Below, in pieces: positions 8,871 to 16,440 of a stretch of 17,724 nucleotides of DNA. The translations under genes were made by a program, and so were the position numbers. The stretch is taken from assembly GCA_022592445.1 (NCBI GenBank), contig JABYQR010000592.1, positions 1 to 17,724 on the forward strand. The letters run 5' to 3'. The notes below the pieces were generated by a model. That model saw only the letters and a list, made by a program, of their open reading frames with translations, did no database searches and was not told where the DNA came from. Positions within the stretch are counted from its first letter, which is position 1. Every line of letters starts with the position of its first letter. Source of the stretch: Cytidiella melzeri (lineage: Eukaryota; Basidiomycota; Agaricomycetes; Polyporales; Irpicaceae).

Positions 8871-9420
8871 TGTTAAAACTATGTAATATAATATAATATG
8901 ATATGTAGTTTCCCACGCCTTATTACAAGGACACTTTAGGTAGCAGAGTTCCCACAGTCTTGATATGGGAATTATGCAGCCGTATATGGAAACTCAAGTA
9001 GTAACCATTACATTAGCTGAGACGTACAGATATGGGTTGTAGTAGTACTATACATATATGTACGCCTGTGTTCTAGTAGCATAGGAAATGACATGGAAAG
9101 CATGTAGTACAACTCCAGAGGATGCCTAAAGCATACATCTGAGGACAAGTACTAGCATGAGTCATTTACTCATTATGTACGCCTCTGGTACAAGTGCTGA
9201 GCCTAGTCATACAATGAGTCATGCATGCATGGCATGAGTCATGCATGAGTCATGCACTTAGTAATACAGTAGAATAGCTGAAGTAGACATGTATATTGGT
9301 CGCTTACATAAGTAGATGCAGACATGTATATAAGCAGAGCTGCTGAAGCAGCCAGAATAATAAGACTCATCTTCAAAGCTTAACAGCCTCTACCCCTCGC
9401 ACACATATTCCACTTTGTTA
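8871..9420 (+). mobile_element. Solo copia-like LTR inserted in gypsy-1 integrase
   Basis: About 550 bp beginning TGTTAAAACTATG separates the second integrase Asp from the catalytic Glu. CAGGA occurs on both sides (8866-8870 and 9421-9425) as a 5-bp target duplication. The element then ends TTTGTTA; if the CA is counted as part of the LTR (the usual TG...CA), the duplication would be only GGA. Either way the same sequence is restored. It has no coding sequence, a TATATAAG box at 9327-9334, and a CT-rich 3' part. Copia assignment rests on this LTR-like architecture and is tentative; no internal region is present. Excision restores exactly 35 residues between Asp and Glu of the DD35E motif. Confidence 0.8.
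9158..9252 (+). promoter_or_regulatory. Cluster of four TGAGTCA sites upstream of a TATA box in the copia-like LTR
   Basis: TGAGTCA occurs at 9158-9164, 9215-9221, 9235-9241 and 9246-9252, three of them within 38 bp, within a longer ATGAGTCATGCATG repeat. This is the consensus for Gcn4/AP-1-type bZIP factors. The TATATAAG box lies about 75 bp downstream, a normal promoter distance. Function is inferred. Confidence 0.5.
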
Positions 9421-10181
9421 CAGGAATGGTGTACAATGCTAGGGATAGAATCTACAATGACTACTGCATATCATCTGCAAACTGATGGTCAAACTGAATG
9501 GTTCAATCAAACGCTCAAACAGTATCTGCGATGTTACGTTGATCAACTACACGACGACTGGGCTAGATTGCTCAGCTCGGCTGAGTTTGCATACAACAAT
9601 GCAGCGCACGAGGGAACTAAGCACTCACCTTTCTACCTTGAATACAGCAGACACCCTAGAGCTGGTCCAACGCTCACTAAGGACCTGAAAAGGTCTGACA
9701 TGAATGACATCATGTGGAACTGCTTGCAAGCTCAAGAGCATGCTAAAGCGGCGTTACAACTTGCGGCTGAACGCATGAAATGGTACTATGACAAGCATGT
9801 TCAGAAGGTCCCCTTCAACAAAGGCAATCAGGTCATGCTAGATCTGAGAGACTACCAAAAATCTGGACATAAGCTGTCAGCCAAGTACTATGGCCCATTC
9901 AAGATTGCTGAAAAGCTCTTGCCGGTCACATTCAGACTGGAATGGCCTGAACGTTTACCAAGGAAACATCCTGTATTCCATGCAACCAAGTTGGTACCGT
10001 ACAACAAACCTGAATTCAAAGGTCAAAAGCTGGAGATGCCTCCGCCAGATATCATCAACAGAGAAGAAGAATATGAAGTCGAGAAGATTCTCAAGTCAAG
10101 ACGTACAGGTCATGCCAAAAAGCTTCAGTATTATATACGCTGGAAAGGCTACAGACCAAACAATGACACGTGGGAACCTGT
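9421..10181 (+). pseudogene. pol: Gypsy-1 pol: integrase C-terminal half and start of chromodomain
   Basis: After the copia-like LTR the integrase core resumes: EWCTMLGIE, TTAYHLQTDGQTEWFNQ with the catalytic Glu at 9496-9498, then DDWARLLSSAEFAYN. A GPY/F-like module follows (about 9800-10010: LSAKYYGPFKIAEKL, LPRKHPVFHATKLVPY). A chromodomain begins about 10066 with EEEYEVEKILKSR and has LQYYIRWKGY and DTWEPV, the aromatic and acidic residues typical of domains that bind methylated histone tails. Such C-terminal chromodomains steer chromoviruses to heterochromatin in the families studied. The frame has no stop over this 254-codon stretch, but the LTR3 element cuts it at 10181 inside the chromodomain. 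Confidence 0.92.
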
Positions 10182-10925
10182 TGTCACGGAGACGGAGCTC
10201 GACGTAGCAACTAGGGACACGGAGTGGAAGATGACGATGAGGTGGTGGCAGGCGTATAGCACAATGCTCTCACCAACTATAAACCTTATGCAGGTATCTA
10301 GCCCAGTAAAGACCAAGTTAGTATTGTTACTACCCAGCTATGTAGTACAAGAGGGGGTTGCTTACCTAGCCCAGTAAAGACCAAGAGGTTGAGATGGGGG
10401 GCTAGGAGCGTACATGCAGCATCTTATATAGACTTCAGGGACCTGCGCACAGACCATGTTGAGGGCAGGCTTTGCAAGAAGCCGTGTGAACAAAGAACAA
10501 AAGAACTACCTAAAGGAGAACAATAGCTATTGTCTAGACCTTGCCAAGAACTCTACTCGTGAGAGAATCTATCTAAAAGGAGACCAACTATTGTATTCCA
10601 TTCCCACACCTGTGAGAACATCCTTCCATAAAGAGAACAATGGGGAAAGAACAAAAGGAGTCCATGTGGACGTCATCTATGACATCAAACCCTAGCTATG
10701 GGCTGAGCCATGTGTCTGTAGCCATGTGGTCTTACTTAAGCTAAGTCACGTGCCAGTGTGACGTAGTAGCAAGTAATGTGACCGTGTGGAGCATCTAAGC
10801 CACGTGATACGGGCGCTTAATAGACGTGTGCAGAGAGGGTTGCAACCAGGTAAAAACTGGAGTTTTACAGATAAAAACCAGAGGTAAATTGCAAAAAATA
10901 AGGGCTAGTCGGGCCATCCACAACA
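10182..10925 (+). mobile_element. Solo LTR, family LTR3, inserted in gypsy-1 chromodomain
   Basis: The 744 bp element starts TGTCACGGAGACGG and ends CATCCACAACA, flanked by the 5-bp duplication CCTGT (10177-10181, 10926-10930). Removing it joins TWEPV to ENITHAQEAIKKFYDD, the expected C-terminal helix of the chromodomain. It has a TTATATAG box near 10423-10430, two CACGTG sites (10747-10752, 10801-10806) and GGGCGCTTAATAGACG near 10809. The last 170 bp are related to 13032-13206. Its parent element family is not known from this window; no coding sequence belongs to it. Confidence 0.88.
10298..10385 (+). repeat. 20-bp direct repeat within LTR3
   Basis: CTAGCCCAGTAAAGACCAAG occurs exactly twice, at 10298-10317 and 10366-10385, 68 bp apart. 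Both copies lie upstream of the TATA-like box of the LTR. It may be a small internal duplication; the stretch between starts TTAGTATTG. Confidence 0.8.
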
Positions 10926-11257
10926 CCTGTAGAAAACATCACACACGCTCAAGAAGCAATCAAGAAATTCTACGACGATCATCCCCGAGCTATTCACTCA
11001 GCTACAATCTACTGTGTATAAGTTACGAACAACACACCAAGAATCATCCATGATCCAATGACACAACCGAGGAGGGTACGGACTAGACTACCATCAGCCA
11101 ATGAGGTGTGAACCCCGTCAGGGGCGTCGGTAGAAGCCGCTAGAGTCACTCAGAATTGCTTAGGCACCCTCTTGACAATGGTGAAAAAGTGGACTCAATG
11201 ACCAAGGTGTTTGTTCAAAACTCTTTGCACGGAGTTCAAAGCAAGAAGGGGGGGTAA
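10926..11257 (+). pseudogene. pol: Gypsy-1 pol 3' end, 3' untranslated region and polypurine tract
   Basis: The chromodomain frame resumes with PVENITHAQEAIKKFYDDHP and meets TAA at 11019-11021, which may be the true stop or a mutated CAA, since the frame beyond stays open with a basic stretch (QPRRVRTRL) to a TGA near 11110. The remaining 150 bp are non-coding. AAGCAAGAAGGGGGGGTAA at about 11239-11257 directly abuts the 3' LTR and is the expected polypurine primer of plus-strand synthesis. This placement ties the LTR1 family to gypsy-1. Confidence 0.8.
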
Positions 11258-11940
11258 TGTCACAGATTTTCAATGTTTCTACAAGACTTGCCTTACCAGG
11301 CAACAGTATTATTGGGAATATTTAGGCGCTTATCCAGCGCTTATCCGGCATCTATTTAGGCGCTTATCCAGTGCTTATCTGGCACTTATCAGGCGCTTAT
11401 TCCGGTGCTTATTCTTAGTGCCTATCAATTGATGTGCTGATGCACCTCCTGTCTCTGATGCGCTGATACGCTCCTTTCCTTATCTGTGTATCACATGATA
11501 GAACTCTCTGGAACATTGTGGAACATGCTGGAACTATGATGTCATAGTATAGAACATTCCATTAGATGATGTCATAGTTCTTAGAACCTTCTGGAAAAGT
11601 CTAGCCTTGGGACTGGGTCATGGGGTCAGGTCATGGGGACAATTGCTATTGGTTGGTTATTGAAGTGGCACCACTAGGGCATAGGGCATGCTTAGTAAGG
11701 TAGATTACTTTGCTTACTCATGTAGGTATTAGGGGTCTTAGGGTAGTACCTGGGGTCCTCCCCTTCATGTATATATAGAGGCACTACTGCGGGCATATCC
11801 CCTCAGTCTTATCCACTCTGTTGAACTAGGACTACTCAGTACCTCACAGTACTTTGCTCACCACACCTCTTACTCTTGATCTCCATCAACTCCCCCCAGT
11901 TTAACAACTTATCTGGTGAGTAGTAACCTTAACTGTTACA
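11258..11940 (+). mobile_element. 3' LTR of gypsy-1, family LTR1
   Basis: The 683 bp LTR starts TGTCACAG and ends CTGTTACA, immediately after the polypurine tract. It is the inverse of the solo LTR at 2143-2867 and its last part matches 15577-15724. It contains the GCGCTTATCC array (about 11334-11411), three TGGAACAT-like motifs, two CTATGATGTCAT motifs and a TATATATA box at 11770-11777. No matching LTR lies at the 5' side, so age from LTR divergence cannot be taken, and no target duplication can be paired. Confidence 0.92.
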
Positions 11941-12002
11941 CTCCCCCCCTTCTGGCTGCTGATAAGTACATATACACTAGGCTAATCAGGCTGCATTGAC
12001 AT

Positions 12003-12597
12003 GACTCTGAAACCACAGTCCTTCATCCATCTATCTGGCTGAAGACAGTAGATTGGGATCAGGTGGTATCAGCTCAAGCAGAGCATCTTTATACAGAGGT
12101 TTATACCCAGTATTCTTCTGCTCTTGCCACAACCTTGCAGTCTGCCAACACAGCCACATCTGCACAACCAGCCAACAAGTCAATTTTTGCATCTGCGATA
12201 GCCTTTGCATCAGTCACATCAGCTGCTCATTGGGAGGCTGAAGCAGAGCTTTACCTCAGTGGTGCACATTCTCCTCAGGATGATGAGGATGTACTCACTT
12301 GGTGGAAGGTATGTACCACATTTAAGACTGCACAATTGTGGTCCTTGCTAACCAACTTGCCTATGCAGATTCATGCAAAGGTCTTTCCCACTCTCTCTCG
12401 CATTGCACAAGACATTCTTGCAATTACTGGTGTCAGTGTCTCAGTTGAGAGGATATTCTCATCATGGACGCCTACTATGAGAGAATCTTGCTCATCTGTT
12501 GGGGCCAGGAAGGCATCAAAGACTGTCACCTCAAAGGAGTGATTACAGATTGGGCTTGGTGAGAGTATTGAGTATCTCAATGGTGTGTAAATCTGGA
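12003..12597 (+). pseudogene. hAT transposase C-terminal fragment with dimerisation domain
   Basis: hAT transposases cut and paste DNA elements; their conserved C-terminus mediates dimerisation. Here an open frame from 12003 reads TTVLHPSIWLK, KSIFASAIAFAS, then EDVLTWWK and FPTLSRIAQDILAITGVSVSVERIFSS, the hallmark of the hAT dimerisation domain. A probable 60 bp intron (12309-12368, AAG|GTATGT to ATGCAG) splits WWK from IHAKVFP; it is a multiple of three and free of stops, so the unspliced frame is also open. TGA at 12540-12542 replaces the Trp codon expected in KEW; the frame then continues LQIGLGESIEYLNGV to TAA near 12589. The catalytic N-terminal two thirds are absent: gypsy-1's LTR adjoins 60 bp upstream. 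A remnant, not functional. Confidence 0.85.
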
Positions 12598-13031
12598 GCA
12601 AGTAAATGTCATTGACTGCAGCTGTGGCCACCTGTGTGTATTAGCATACATGTAACATTTTGTTCAAAGTCTATGTAGTAGCACTGTCTAGTTGCATGAC
12701 AACAGAACAGACCAAGCTCCAATGGTCTGGTGATAACATTTACAGTGATGCTACTTATAGTGCATATAAATAGTCATGCATACCATCTTACTGTCTTCAT
12801 GAGTTCATTTTACAATGTGTTAGGTATAAATGCAAGACAATCAGAGACTCAGTTGAGCAAGGACTTGGACTTAAATCACCCAAACACTGAATATACCATT
12901 AATTACCATTACACACCAATAAATACCAATACTAACTGACACCAATACTATTAAATACATTATTATTCAATATACATCATGTGATATTGGTATTCAATGG
13001 TAATCATTAAATACAATATCTAATGGTATTT
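12598..13031. other. AT-rich non-coding stretch with inverted repeats, probable hAT 3' end
   Basis: No gene is supported. From about 12890 to 13030 the sequence is made of short AT-rich motifs: AATACCAATA at 12922-12931 and its exact inverse TATTGGTATT at 12985-12994, plus TACCATTAATTACCATTA and later TAATGGTATT. hAT elements have terminal inverted repeats and subterminal repeats, so this may be the decayed 3' terminus of the adjoining transposase fragment; no clear 8-bp target duplication could be paired. Confidence 0.45.
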
Positions 13032-13206
13032 GCTAAGCACTAAGTGTGATGTAGCAGCAAGTAACATGATCATGTCATCTAAGCCATGTGATACGGGCGC
13101 TTGGTAGACGTGCAAGGAGTTTGTGCAGAAAGGGTTGCAACTGGGTTGCAGCCCGAGGTTTTACAGATAAAAACAAGAGGTAAATTGCAAAAAATAAGGG
13201 CTAGTC
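13032..13206 (+). mobile_element. LTR3-related fragment
   Basis: The stretch from GCTAAGCAC to AGGGCTAGTCG aligns with 10741-10912 of the LTR3 solo LTR: shared segments include GTGATACGGGCGCTT, GGGTTGCAAC, TTTTACAGATAAAAAC and TAAATTGCAAAAAATAAGG. It differs by small insertions (about 15 bp near 13115). Left and right ends of the LTR are missing, so it is a fragment or a related short repeat. Confidence 0.75.
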
Positions 13207-13915
13207 GACGTGCACCATAGCTACATATACTGGTTTTTGCCACAGGCTATTTCTTCTTCTCTCTGTGCATACTTGACTGCACCTTGTCTCTTTGTGACCA
13301 GCTGCATTACCCATGATTAACCTCCATTGCATGGCATTTGGTGTCACTAGTGCTGGTGGTGAGCATTTCATTCATCTTCCTTTGCTGTACTGATTTCTGA
13401 TGTCAACAATACTCTTACAAACATGAGTGCTTGTTGACCCGCCGCAGTTTTATTGCTACAAAGTGCCATGAGCATCAACACCTCGCTTCAGCACTCGTGG
13501 CAGTCAGTGCATTCACCACTGTCCACTGCTCCCATGTGAACAAGCTCAAGAGGGAAGAGATAGCAAGGTCAAAGAGGGAGATGCTAGCAGAGTGGAATTT
13601 GACAAATTGAAAGGAGAGGATTGGCCTGGTCTCGGAGGATAGGCATCTGAGCTTTGAGTATACTAAGTGGTATGTATATGGTTACTGATCCGTAATGTGA
13701 GTTGAATGAAACACATTTTGAAAGTGCAGAGCACAGGCCCATATCCTGACTGCCACATGTGAGCAGTCTCAAAGCCTATCTAAAGCTGCCTCACATAGAA
13801 CTGGATTTGCTCAGGCTATTGTGGAACAGGATGTTTCCAACTCGAGGTGTACACTACAAGACTGCTATAGACAAACTGCAGAAGTACTGATTCCTGAACA
13901 CTGTCTAATCTAGTA
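13207..13915. other. No supported gene; two weak exon-like pieces
   Basis: On the plus strand, about 13530-13600 reads KLKREEIARSKREMLAEWN, and 13722-13913 is open (63 codons), with a GTATGT donor-like site at 13670. Joining them creates a stop, and no family is recognised. These may be decayed exons or chance. The rest shows nothing. Confidence 0.25.
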
Positions 13916-14383
13916 CTACTGTGATATGTGGTGCTTATTCTTTGTCTGAAAAGTCTGTTGTCTTTGCAAGTACCAAGTCATTAGCTTGTATTTTAGCTTC
14001 TTTAGCATGGAGGACGGGATATCATACTCATACTCTTTCCACATCTCCCACACAGCCTGTCTGGCCGGATCTGAGGTAGGCTTCTCTTGCATCCCCTTCA
14101 CCTCATCCCACATCTTCTCTAGGGTCTCAGATCCTAGACTTTCTATGACTTTGTACTCGTTTAGTGTTATTCGTTTGGTGAGACCAGCCTGGTGAAACAC
14201 ATGTGGGCTGTGAAAGTCACCTATGCCTGTGTTCTGTCTCTCCAATAAATTGGGGTTGCAGGAGGAAGTTGGATCATGGGATCCTCTACTGCTGTTCCCA
14301 GTTGGGACAGCAGACACAGTCACCATATGCAATGCACTGGTGACAATGACAGCAAGGAAAACAAGAGAGGTTGAGAACTGCAT
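13916..14383 (-). CDS. Predicted small secreted protein (155 aa), unknown function
   Basis: The frame starts at the ATG complementing 14381-14383 and ends near 13916. Residues 1-25 form a clear secretion signal (short polar N-terminus, hydrophobic LVFLAVIVTSAL, cleavage expected after TVSA before VPT). Residues 26-66 are low-complexity and polar with the only mature Cys at 42. Residues 69-71 (TKR) resemble a Kex2 processing site; after it comes a charged, helix-forming region (ITLNEYKVIESLGSETLEKM...MWKEYEYDIP), ending in a Lys/Gln-rich tail. No catalytic motif or known fold is recognised. Size, signal peptide, Kex2-like site and repeat-rich setting fit fungal small secreted proteins, some of which are effectors, but that is inference. 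There is no internal stop, unlike every neighbour, which suggests it may be a live gene. A short 3' intron cannot be excluded because AG and GT signals occur near the end. Confidence 0.6.
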   Translation of the reverse strand: MQFSTSLVFLAVIVTSALHMVTVSAVPTGNSSRGSHDPTSSCNPNLLERQNTGIGDFHSPHVFHQAGLTKRITLNEYKVIESLGSETLEKMWDEVKGMQEKPTSDPARQAVWEMWKEYEYDIPSSMLKKLKYKLMTWYLQRQQTFQTKNKHHISQ

Positions 14384-14920
14384 GACAGGATGTCAAGAGA
14401 GGGTTTGACAAGGGTATCAAGGGACAGTAAGACAGCTAGCAACTGTGAAAAATCTTAGTTCAGTGCAAGGCAAGTCAACACGCACAATGATTCACTTACC
14501 AACCAGTGCTGGAGCAATGAAAAGACCTGTCAGTGCCAGGGAAATGGGGATGTGCTTCTTAAAGAGTTTACCAAGACAGACGGACAGCTAGTTGTCAGAA
14601 CAGCTTCAGTATGGTGACCCAAAGCAAGTGCAATGTAAACAACAATGTACTGACCAACCAGTGCTGAAGCAATACAGAGAACTGGAGCAATGCAGGTGTA
14701 CTGAGGGTACAACAATGGCAGGAAGAGACTTTGTATATCTTGCAGCTCATGTGCAGTGCAGCTGATGCAACTGAAACACTGCACACCTCATCTTCCATGG
14801 CAACATCCAAGCTGTCTCATTGTCATCATAACTGCAGGCTGTGTTGTGCAATTTTTTCACTAAACAGAATGTTTTGAACAGTCTTCACACCCTATTATTG
14901 TCATTTCTTCAATCAAACTA
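14384..14920 (-). other. Upstream region of the secreted-protein gene with duplicated exon-like segments
   Basis: On the minus strand two related segments occur. One (about 14508-14562) reads HIPISLALTGLFIAPALVG followed by a strong GTAAGT donor. The other (about 14650-14690) reads APVLCIASALVG followed by GTCAGT. Both share CACTGGTTG at the splice-like junction. They look like decayed exons of a hydrophobic, possibly membrane, protein, but no complete gene could be built and no family is assigned. The stretch also contains the promoter region of the 14383 gene; no convincing TATA box was seen. Confidence 0.3.
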
Positions 14921-15576
14921 GTTGTCCTTCCTGTCCTTGCCTTGACAATCCAACTCCTCTTTCCCCCATCACTTCTCATTCCCCATTGTCTCAATTCAAC
15001 AAGAAATGTTATGTCATCAGTTTTGTTCATTCCCCATTGTTACTTTGGACCTGACTCTGATTGGTTACCATTGTCTTTGTTCTGCCCTCTGCCCTTCCAT
15101 ACTTCTGTTACCATTCCATCAGTTCCAACCCCTTCTATTTTCTGTTTCGGGTTCAACACCTTCTATCTCCTGTTCTGTATCCAACCCTGCCTATCCCCTC
15201 CTTCAGGTTGAACCTCTTCTCTATTGTTCTGTTGCACATGGTTCATTTTCCCATTGTCCTGTGTTCTCATGCCTTGAATCTTCACTTTCATCAGTAGTCT
15301 GGTTACCAATAACCATTGTTGTTCTGAATTTGACTGTCACACTTACATTGACAAGTAGTTTTACCATCAATGCCAGCTTTTCTCACCTAATTGCCCAAAG
15401 GACTGAATGTTTATGAGTGATTTTGAACTCTTACCTTTTTTTATGAATTTTGTTAGCAATTTCCACTTTTGTTACTAACTTGGGTAAAATACTTACTTTG
15501 ATGAAAAAAATTATCATTGATTACAGCTTGTGCAACTAACTTGCCCATGTTACTTATTTTTACAATTGATTCTACT
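14921..15576. other. Pyrimidine-rich non-coding stretch
   Basis: From about 14921 to 15420 the plus strand is strongly enriched in C and T and repeats motifs such as TTCCCCATTGT (14980, 15030) and CCATTGT. Open frames here (for example 15006-15416) encode only biased Ser/Pro/Leu/Phe sequence and have no family motif. From 15420 to 15576 the sequence is AT-rich. No gene is supported. Confidence 0.5.
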
Positions 15577-15724
15577 TGTAACAGTTTAAGGTTACTACTC
15601 ACCAGGTAAGTTGATAAACTTGGGGGAGTTGAGTGAGAGAGAGAGTAAGAGGTGTGGTGAGCAAAGTACTGTGAGGTACTGAGTAGTCCTAGTTCAACAG
15701 AGTGGATAAGACTGAGGGGATATG
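15577..15724 (-). mobile_element. LTR1 end fragment, minus orientation, interrupted by gypsy-2
   Basis: The 148 bp from TGTAACAG to GGGGATATG match the terminal (U5-side) part of LTR1 at 11790-11940 and 2143-2290. The match stops abruptly where the LTR2 sequence of gypsy-2 begins. The remainder of this LTR1 copy should lie beyond gypsy-2, to the right of the window. The last five bases, ATATG (15720-15724), would be the left target duplication of gypsy-2. Confidence 0.85.
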
Positions 15725-16422
15725 TGTCGCGGAGCGACTGCTGCTATGCGGATAACCCTAAAAAGGGAGTGAAGTAGAGAGGAAGGGGGTGGATCTCCAA
15801 CGACGACAACGAGGTCAAAGTCGATGATGAGCAGGCAAGCAGGCACTGGGGCCGGATACTGGCAGTGCAAATGACGAAGAGGTCAAGATGCAGAACCAGG
15901 GAGGGTAGGGGGTACTATATATACTGTGTCTGGGTGGTCTGTGCACCAGTTCCCACACTAGGGACTGGAGTAACTGTGGGACTGGAGTAACAATAGAACA
16001 ATAAGGAACCCGGGTAACTGTCAAGGACCTGAGTAACTGTCAAGGACCAGAGTACCTGTCAAGGACCTGAGTAACTGTCAAGGACCAGGGTACGTAGAAC
16101 AATAGAGCTAGAACAATACAACAATAGAACAATAGGATAATGAACAATAGAACAATAAGACCTGGGGGAATCCCTGGGGAATCCCCATCGATGGAAGAGG
16201 AACAATAGAACAATAGCCTAGGTTGATCTGGAACCGCTCCAGACTGAGTCTAGGGTTTGGGTCTGGACTATTGATAAATAAGGCAGGATGTCACGTGACC
16301 CAGGTTAGGGTTAGGTCCGGTAACACTCCTAGCCGGAAAATAAGCGCTCTAGATAGGCGCCTAAGGCTGTAAACTGGTGACAATATTGGAAAAATCCGGT
16401 CTCTGTTGGACTATCCATGTCA
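15725..16422 (-). mobile_element. 3' LTR of gypsy-2, family LTR2
   Basis: The 698 bp from TGTCGCGG to CATGTCA is the inverse of the solo LTR at 5841-6574. In element orientation it directly follows gypsy-2 pol and the polypurine tract, so it is that element's 3' LTR. It has the TATATATA box (complement of about 15915-15925), palindrome GTCACGTGAC (16290-16299) and four 19-bp repeat units at about 16014-16096 (AAGGACCTGAGTAACTGTC and variants). The 60 bp extra segment of the solo copy is absent. Confidence 0.92.
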
Positions 16423-16440
16423 TTACCCCCCTCCTAAAAT
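16423..16440 (-). other. Polypurine tract of gypsy-2
   Basis: Read on the minus strand, ATTTTAGGAGGGGGGTAA immediately precedes the LTR start TGACATGG. It mirrors the gypsy-1 arrangement (G-run, TAA, LTR) and marks the plus-strand primer site. Confidence 0.8.

Noticed and set aside
9203..9255. Short repeats suggesting a CRISPR-like or satellite array
   Set aside because: Repeats are 8-14 bp, without regular spacers, and sit inside an LTR promoter; better explained as clustered TGAGTCA sites.
10182..10380. C-terminal extension of gypsy-1 pol after WEPV
   Set aside because: The frame stays open by chance into LTR3; the true chromodomain continuation begins at 10926.
2143..11940. The inverted LTR1 pair as ends of one composite element
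   Set aside because: The left LTR has its own complete target duplication and opposite orientation, so it is an independent solo LTR.
15006..15416. 136-codon plus-strand open frame
   Set aside because: Composition follows the C/T-rich strand; overlapping open frames of equal length and no family motif.
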